The position numbers and the translations under genes are program-made. A stretch of 46,503 bases of DNA from an uncultured Akkermansia sp. (GTDB lineage: Bacteria; Verrucomicrobiota; Verrucomicrobiia; Verrucomicrobiales; Akkermansiaceae), in assembly GCA_904501955.1 (NCBI GenBank), contig CAJGCY010000003.1:1-46503 (forward strand), given 5' to 3'. This document shows positions 41,033-46,503 of the stretch, piece after piece (the stretch's first letter is position 1; every line of letters starts with the position of its first letter). The notes under the pieces were generated by a model that worked only from the letters and a program-made list of their open reading frames with translations, was not told where the DNA came from and did no database searches.

Positions 41033-43405
41033 ATGAAGACAGCGCTTCCACTTCTTCTTTTGTCGATGACCTGCAATTGCCATGCGGCAGACTTCGCCGC
41101 AGCTGAAGCAGCCGTGCGCAATGCGAATCCGACGGAAGCGCTGCGCTTGCTGCAAGATGCAGAAGACACCCCCTTGGCGCATTACTGGAGAGGCCGCGCT
41201 CTGGTGGAACTTCGCCGCTATGCAGAGGCTTTTGCGGAGCTGCAACAAGTGCCGGCAGACAGTGACTTACGCCCGTACGCAGGACTGGCAGCAGTATATT
41301 GCGCCCGCCGTATGAGCAATGCGGAGGAAGTGCTTACACAGCTGGCAGCTGACCCTAACACGGCTATAGCAGCTGCGGCGAATGCTGCTTTGCAAGAGCT
41401 TCTGATTCGGCGCAACCGTGGCGGGGACACAGGCTGCATACTCCCCGCCCCGGAGCATGTAGCCATTATACCGGAAGGTAAGCTCTTGCTCGAGGCGGAA
41501 CTGCACCGCAAAAAAGGCAACTACGAAGCGGCATTGGAACTGTGTCGCAAGGCAGAATCTGCGGAATCCATTCATGTTCAGGAATATAGCCGCCTTATCA
41601 TCTCCGAGATTTACTATGCCATGGAGCAGCAGGACCCCACCTGCGGGGCGGAAGGCAAAGGTGAAGAAACCCTGCTGAAGTTTATTTCCTCATTCCCGGA
41701 ATCACCCCTGCTCACGGAAGCCTTCCGCCGCTTGGAATACCACCGAGCTTTCAGTGACAGCAAATATGCCTTGCAAAAGCTTGAGGAATGGAGTACGGAT
41801 ATCACCGCCATTTACCGGGCGCTGCTGGCCACGGCCATGCTACAGCACATACAGCTCAGCCTCTATAATGATGTGGAGCAAGCGGAATTGCTGACCAACC
41901 GGGCCATGACCATCAACCCGGAGTTGATGCCCCTTACCGTGCAAATCAGTAATGAGCTGGTGCGCTCACTCATCTCGCAGAAAAAAGCGGAGGAGGCACA
42001 GACCGCCTTAGCTCGTGTCCCTGAGCAAGATTGGGACGCTGAAACCTTCTTCCTGAAGGCTCGCACCTTACCCGTTACGGATCCGCAGGCGGTGCAATAT
42101 TACTTGCGCAGTGCAGAATTAGCAGCGCCGCAACTGCGAGAAGTTGCCCTGAGCAATGCCGTTTTCTGCGCCTATAGTACAGGTGACCACGCCACCTGTG
42201 AGCGCTTGCTACACAGTAAAGACACCCCTGAGGTGAGAAGAGCCATCCTTCTGACCCACGCGTCATTGGTGTTGACCACAGACTCCGCCTTGGCAAAGCA
42301 GGAATTGGATGAGGTGTTACAGCTTTCCCCGCCGCCGGAGCAAAAAATAGAAGCCGTGCTTCTGCTCACTCAAATCGACTTGGAGCAAGGTGATTACAGC
42401 ACGGCAACGTCGCGCTTGGGTAGCTTCACACACGCACAGCGCACCACATGGACCAACTCGCAGGTAATGCGCTATTATGGCCTCTACTTGCATGCGCTTG
42501 ATTGTGAATACGAGCAGCAAAACTCAGGCACTACTCACAAAGAGTTCCTTTTACAGGCATTGAACCTGACCAAGCGCCATGATGTGCGCGTCGCGGTGAC
42601 TCTGAAGTTGGCAAAAATTTACTCCGACGAAGGCGACCACAACAAAGCCTTGCAACTGCTGCTCGCCCTTTGTGAGCAGGCGGAGGATAAAGAAATGCGT
42701 GCCAGGTTGCTCTTGCTGGCAGGCCGCGAGGCCACACAGCAAGCCACGCTCGCCGGTATTCGTAAAGGCGCTTACTATTTCGGCCAGGCTGCGCGTTTGG
42801 ACACGGTATATAAGCACAAGGCTGCCATATTGGAGGCTGCGGTTCTGGCACGTATCAACCACGTGAATGAGGCTTCACAGCACCTTTCTCGCGCGCTGAA
42901 GAAAATTGAGGCTGAGCGCAGCAGCACGCCGGGTAGCACCTATTTATCAGAGGAGTACGCCTTCGCTCTGAGTGTGCAGGCAGACATTGCTGCCATCCCC
43001 GGCACAAAAGATTCCCTGCTCAGCGCCATTGATATCAATGACAAGATATTCACCATTCCCGGGCTGACCACGTTGTGGCATATCCGCGCGCGCTTACAGC
43101 AGGGCGTTTTCTGCTCGCGCGCCGGTTTGTCTGAAAAGGCGCTCTTTAACTACACGAATATCATCACTCTACTGCCGAAAAACGAGCAACAAGCAAGCCC
43201 TGCCAACATGCACTTGCTTAGTATGGCCGGCACCGGCGCTATTGCTGCGTTGATTAAGATGGAGCGCTGGGGTGCCGCCGCAGAAATGGCGGAGCAAATC
43301 ACTAATCACCCCATCAGCCGTTGCTATCCGAATAAAATCAAGCATTTCCAAGAGTGGGCAAGTCAAATCAGACTTTATCACCCCACCAGTGCTGTATCCC
43401 ATTAA
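41033..43405 (+). CDS. Large secreted TPR-repeat protein
   Basis: The 790-residue product begins with a signal peptide (about residues 1-19, LLLLSMTCNCHAADF). Helical pairs fill the rest, consistent with many TPR or TPR-like repeats: DFAAAEAAVRNANPTEALRL at the start, NYEAALELCRKAESAES around 160-180, and LAKIYSDEGDHNKALQLLLA around 520. It is probably a periplasmic or outer-membrane-associated scaffold. It starts 12 nt after the M23 gene and ends before the second inverted-repeat element. Confidence 0.8.
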   Translation: MKTALPLLLLSMTCNCHAADFAAAEAAVRNANPTEALRLLQDAEDTPLAHYWRGRALVELRRYAEAFAELQQVPADSDLRPYAGLAAVYCARRMSNAEEVLTQLAADPNTAIAAAANAALQELLIRRNRGGDTGCILPAPEHVAIIPEGKLLLEAELHRKKGNYEAALELCRKAESAESIHVQEYSRLIISEIYYAMEQQDPTCGAEGKGEETLLKFISSFPESPLLTEAFRRLEYHRAFSDSKYALQKLEEWSTDITAIYRALLATAMLQHIQLSLYNDVEQAELLTNRAMTINPELMPLTVQISNELVRSLISQKKAEEAQTALARVPEQDWDAETFFLKARTLPVTDPQAVQYYLRSAELAAPQLREVALSNAVFCAYSTGDHATCERLLHSKDTPEVRRAILLTHASLVLTTDSALAKQELDEVLQLSPPPEQKIEAVLLLTQIDLEQGDYSTATSRLGSFTHAQRTTWTNSQVMRYYGLYLHALDCEYEQQNSGTTHKEFLLQALNLTKRHDVRVAVTLKLAKIYSDEGDHNKALQLLLALCEQAEDKEMRARLLLLAGREATQQATLAGIRKGAYYFGQAARLDTVYKHKAAILEAAVLARINHVNEASQHLSRALKKIEAERSSTPGSTYLSEEYAFALSVQADIAAIPGTKDSLLSAIDINDKIFTIPGLTTLWHIRARLQQGVFCSRAGLSEKALFNYTNIITLLPKNEQQASPANMHLLSMAGTGAIAALIKMERWGAAAEMAEQITNHPISRCYPNKIKHFQEWASQIRLYHPTSAVSH

Positions 43406-43462
43406 AAAGCAAGCCTCATCAGTCCCCCTGCTCGGCAAAGTTCTAAATGGTCTCATCTGCGA

Positions 43463-43613
43463 GATAAATCGGAAGTTGGAGGGGTGATGTGTAACATTGA
43501 TTCACACTCGGAGCGAGGGACTTTAGTCCCTCTTGTGGGTTAGCCTCGCGCGTATTGATGGGACTAAAGTCCCATGCTTCGATATTTTTGCCCCCTTCAA
43601 CTTCCGATTTATC
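43463..43613. repeat. 151-bp inverted-repeat (MITE-like) element, copy 2
   Basis: GATAAATCGGAAGTTG (43463-43478) and CAACTTCCGATTTATC (43598-43613) are perfect 16-bp inverted repeats; AGGGG continues both after one mismatch. The centre has two hairpin-like palindromes, GGGACTTTAGTCCC (43517-43530) and GGGACTAAAGTCCC (43560-43573), which are also reverse complements of each other. It lies between the convergent TPR and endonuclease-family genes, so it may also act as a terminator. The interior is unrelated to copy 1. Confidence 0.8.
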
Positions 43614-43632
43614 ACCGGGAAAGGATTGGGCA

Positions 43633-44736
43633 TCATCGCAACTCACACCACACAGCGCGGTGGTCGCTTGCTGCAGCAGCCTGCTCGCCGTCCACCACAC
43701 CGGAATCACAAGAACGCCCGCGGCGGCTTCTCAACACTCGGTTGACGAAGATCTGGTCAAAGGTGTGGTACGTTTGAGCAGGTTCATAGAATATCGTCCA
43801 CGAATCTCCGCGCGAATCCTGCGCCTTGACACGAGTAAGCGCGGCATCTTCCGAGACACCATGCTGTAGCACTTGCAATGACGTATCGCCGGGGCCGTCA
43901 TTCCAATCCCCATATACAACAATGGGCATACGAGGCTGCCCTCGCATGACGTTCTGCAAATGAATGGCAAGCGTGCGAGCCTCTTTGGTGCGGCGCGCGG
44001 TGGCAGCGGCGGGGTCATCCGCCACGCGTGATTTCAAGTGCGCGCCAATCACACGAAAATAGCGAGAATCCTGCACTTTAACAGTAACATCAAGTATGCC
44101 TCGCAGCATTTGCTGGCGTTGGGTGCCCAACAACTTGCAGTTTGCTCGTGAATTATCCTGCACAAATGGGTGCATCGACAATATGGCGAGTGCGCGGTCT
44201 TCGCCGGCCCGCGCCAGAACCTTGCTGTAGGGGTAAACCAACCCTCGCGCACTGAGTCGTTTTTGCAAATCCGCCAAGGCCATGGGGCCACCGATTTCTA
44301 TCAGCCCGACAATCTCCGGCTTGACGGAGGCAATAACATCCGCCACCGCCTCGCGGGCCGGTTCTTTTTTGATGGAGAGCTTATAGCGGGAACGCTGTTT
44401 ATCCTCCTTGACGAAGTAGTTTTCAGCGTTCATCATCAAAAAGCGCACAGGCCGGCAGGACTTAGCCGGTGGCATGCTCGCCAAATGGCGATTGACCACA
44501 TCATCCGTCTCAGCATGTTCAGAGAGGACTGCGGAGCTCCCGGCATCTTCCGGGCCGAAGTCAGGCTGTTCGTAAGGCGCGCTATCCGCACGCCCTACAG
44601 CTGAAAAGACGGAAGAAAAATCAATATGTTTGCCACCGAGGATGGTGAGGATGCCCAGCACCAGCAGTGCCAAGAAAGCATCCACACGCATCAGCCTGCG
44701 CAACAACTTATTGCCACCTTTACCCAGCTTAAACAT
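43633..44736 (-). CDS. Membrane-anchored endonuclease/exonuclease/phosphatase-family protein
   Basis: The 367-residue protein has an N-terminal membrane helix (about 18-35, VDAFLALLVLGILTILGG) and a C-terminal EEP domain: FLMMNAENYF (Asn/metal), GLIEIGG (Glu ligand), RVIGAHLKSR, VVYGDWNDGPGD and SDHRAVWCELR (catalytic Asp-His). EEP members cut nucleic acids or phospholipid and sugar phosphates; the anchored form suggests an extracytoplasmic substrate, not specified here. It is convergent to the TPR gene, with the second repeat element between them. Confidence 0.82.
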   Translation of the reverse strand: MFKLGKGGNKLLRRLMRVDAFLALLVLGILTILGGKHIDFSSVFSAVGRADSAPYEQPDFGPEDAGSSAVLSEHAETDDVVNRHLASMPPAKSCRPVRFLMMNAENYFVKEDKQRSRYKLSIKKEPAREAVADVIASVKPEIVGLIEIGGPMALADLQKRLSARGLVYPYSKVLARAGEDRALAILSMHPFVQDNSRANCKLLGTQRQQMLRGILDVTVKVQDSRYFRVIGAHLKSRVADDPAAATARRTKEARTLAIHLQNVMRGQPRMPIVVYGDWNDGPGDTSLQVLQHGVSEDAALTRVKAQDSRGDSWTIFYEPAQTYHTFDQIFVNRVLRSRRGRSCDSGVVDGEQAAAASDHRAVWCELR

Positions 44737-44788
44737 TCTGATTACTCTGTGAGCTATGCACCATTATGCGCATCTCAAAAGGTGTAAC

Positions 44789-46503
44789 TCAGAAGCGGCG
44801 GCCACCTCTGTATGCCCTGGCCAGCACCATTACCGTGCGGGGCAGCAGGTATAGCGACAAGTTCTGATATTTATCCGTGAAATGATTGACGCTGTGGTCC
44901 TGACGGCCGAACCCACCGAACTTCACATCGTCGGAATCGAGCGCTACTCGCCATTCCCCGTGTGCGGGTGCGGGCAGCTTGTAGTCCGGGATGGCATTCG
45001 TGCCGCTCCAGTTGAACACGAACACCAGGCCACCGCGCTCGAACGCCATCACCTGGTTCTTTTCATCCATGTTCAGCGGGCGAGCGGGGGCGGAGGCCAG
45101 CAAGTCAGTCTCCTGAGCCAAGCGCACCATCGCGCGGTCAAACTCATTCAGGAAGCGATAGCGCAGCAGTTCATTATCCACCAAACTCCATTGGCGGCGG
45201 CAGTATTGGTAAGAGTTGCCGTTACCTTCGCGGGGGAAGTCAATCCACTCCGGATGCCCGAACTCATTGCCCATGAAGTTCAGCCAGCCCTCACCGCCGG
45301 CGGCAAGTGTGGCCAAGCGTATCATCTTGTGCAGCGCCATGCCGCGGTCAATGATGACGCTCTCCATACTGCAGCTCATGTGGGTGTACATCTCGGCATC
45401 CATCAGGCGGAAGGCAATCGTCTTATCGCCCACCAGCGCTTGGTCGTGGCTCTCAGCATAGGCGATATTCGGCTCACCGTAGCGGCGGTTAATGAGGGTG
45501 TACCAAATGTCACCCACGCTCCACTCCTCATCCGTCTTTTCCTTGAGCAGCTTAATCCAGTAATCCGGCAATCCCATGGCCAAGCGATGCGTAAAGCCAA
45601 AGCCACCTTCATCCACCGGGCGGCAGAGTCCGGGCATGCCGGACATATCCTCAGCAATGGCGAATGCGCCGGGGCGCACCTGCTGCACCAAGCTGGCTGC
45701 CAGCTGCAGGTAGGTAACGGCATCAATGTTGACCTGCGTGTTAAAGTAGCAGCCCAAATCCGTAAAGGGCTCATGCCCGTGGTGGAGGTAGAGCATGCTG
45801 GTTACGCCGTCGAAACGGAAACCGTCGAAGTTGAACTCCTCCAACCACCAACGCAGGTTGCTGAGTAGGAACTCGATTACCTCATGGCGACCATAATCGA
45901 ACAGGCAGCTATCCCAATCCGGGTGGCGGCTGTCGCGCTCACCGGCGTTGAAATACTGACCGCCGGAGCCGTCGAAGTTGTTCAGCCCCTCTGCCTCATT
46001 CTTCACGGCGTGAGAGTGCACCACATCCAGCAACACAGCAATTCCCAAACCGTGCGCGGTATCAATCAAATACTTGAGGTCCTCCGGCGTGCCGAAACGG
46101 TTGCAGGGAGCAAAGAAAGAAGACACATGGTACCCGAAAGAACCATAATAGGGGTGCTCCTGCACTGCCATGAGCTGAATGACATTGTAGCCCAAGCTCT
46201 TCACTCGCGGCAGCACATTGTCAGCAAACTCGCGGTAGGTGTGAATGCGCTCCTCCTCACCGGCCATGCCGACGTGGGTTTCATAGATGAAAGGAGTTTT
46301 GACATTCGCGGGATTCCAGCGCGTATTCTTCCAGCGGTAAGGCTCAGCGGGTTCCCAAATGATACCGCTGTAGTCGAAGGTGTTCGGGTCTTGCTCCGTG
46401 AAGCGAATCCACGCGGGCAGACGGTCTTTGTGCACATTATCCGCACCGACCACATGCACCTTCACGTGCTGCCCATGAGCCAAGGCATCCGCAGGCAAGC
46501 GCA
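44789..46503 (-). CDS. glgB: 1,4-alpha-glucan branching enzyme, eukaryotic-type (GH13_8-like), partial
   Basis: The 3' end (over 570 codons) is in the window; the N-terminus runs off the right edge. The GH13 catalytic core is clear: GFRFDGVTSM with the nucleophile Asp (near 45800), AIAEDMSGMP with the acid/base Glu (near 45650), and ESHDQALVGDKT with the transition-state Asp (near 45450). Other segments, YETHVGMAGEEERIHTY and YYGSFGYHVSSFFAP, match eukaryotic-type branching enzymes more closely than the classic E. coli GlgB. It forms alpha-1,6 branches in glycogen. The fragment ends ARAYRGGRRF. Confidence 0.92.
   Translation of the reverse strand, partial: RLPADALAHGQHVKVHVVGADNVHKDRLPAWIRFTEQDPNTFDYSGIIWEPAEPYRWKNTRWNPANVKTPFIYETHVGMAGEEERIHTYREFADNVLPRVKSLGYNVIQLMAVQEHPYYGSFGYHVSSFFAPCNRFGTPEDLKYLIDTAHGLGIAVLLDVVHSHAVKNEAEGLNNFDGSGGQYFNAGERDSRHPDWDSCLFDYGRHEVIEFLLSNLRWWLEEFNFDGFRFDGVTSMLYLHHGHEPFTDLGCYFNTQVNIDAVTYLQLAASLVQQVRPGAFAIAEDMSGMPGLCRPVDEGGFGFTHRLAMGLPDYWIKLLKEKTDEEWSVGDIWYTLINRRYGEPNIAYAESHDQALVGDKTIAFRLMDAEMYTHMSCSMESVIIDRGMALHKMIRLATLAAGGEGWLNFMGNEFGHPEWIDFPREGNGNSYQYCRRQWSLVDNELLRYRFLNEFDRAMVRLAQETDLLASAPARPLNMDEKNQVMAFERGGLVFVFNWSGTNAIPDYKLPAPAHGEWRVALDSDDVKFGGFGRQDHSVNHFTDKYQNLSLYLLPRTVMVLARAYRGGRRF

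Overview
The window reads as a chromosomal segment of a Gram-negative bacterium, most likely a verrucomicrobium (Akkermansiaceae-like). This lineage call is an inference from gene content: a Gld-type ABC operon with DUF4340- and GldG-like subunits, a bactofilin, a eukaryotic-type (GH13_8-like) glycogen branching enzyme, and secreted alanine-rich repeat proteins. No 16S or other decisive marker is present. Most of the segment is densely packed housekeeping sequence; one accessory island (about 30.3-34.9 kb) interrupts it.

Left part (1-5.6 kb, minus strand): a tight run of a Fur-family regulator, sufC, sufB, sufD, a secreted repeat protein, a PHP phosphatase and the start of ligA, read from one good promoter at about 5.66 kb. 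Divergently come argJ, a metallophosphoesterase, an LptF/G-type permease and a HAD phosphatase (5.8-10 kb).

10.1-21.5 kb (plus): a four-gene Gld-like ABC transporter operon, then prmA, tsaB and a YkgJ-type Cys-cluster protein, ending with a 1215-residue multidomain protein that joins a TerB-like region, FHA-like regions and an ABCG-type transporter. 21.5-26.3 kb: a secreted thioredoxin-fold protein without CxxC, then a dapA-dapB-folK-panB biosynthetic operon and a small unknown gene. 26.3-29.4 kb (minus): bactofilin, frr, pyrH, argD; then tRNA-Leu(UAA) and an OsmC-like protein.

30.3-34.9 kb is the accessory island. It holds a 394-bp inverted-repeat element, degenerate direct repeats, a reading frame broken by two amber codons, a small DNA-binding-like gene, a divergent pair of HTH regulators arranged like a phage immunity region, an AT-rich TIR-domain gene plus a small membrane-protein gene behind the repressor, and a tyrosine recombinase remnant (catalytic-domain middle deleted, C-terminus frameshifted). 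It ends at tRNA-Arg(CCU), beside a helically phased TTCGCGC array inside a perfect 13-bp inverted repeat. I read it as a decayed integrative element that has kept a probable TIR-based defence cargo; the XRE-TIR-membrane module is the best candidate for an undescribed system.

35-38.5 kb (minus): a membrane-anchored unknown protein, metF, a TPR membrane protein and an unknown protein. 38.6-43.4 kb (plus): pgsA, a lipoprotein, an M23 peptidase and a large secreted TPR protein. A second, shorter copy of the inverted-repeat element family (about 43.5 kb) lies between convergent genes. The window ends (minus) with a membrane-anchored endonuclease/exonuclease/phosphatase protein and a partial glycogen branching enzyme. 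Several promoters place the -10 box only 7-14 nt before the ATG, suggesting leaderless or nearly leaderless mRNAs.
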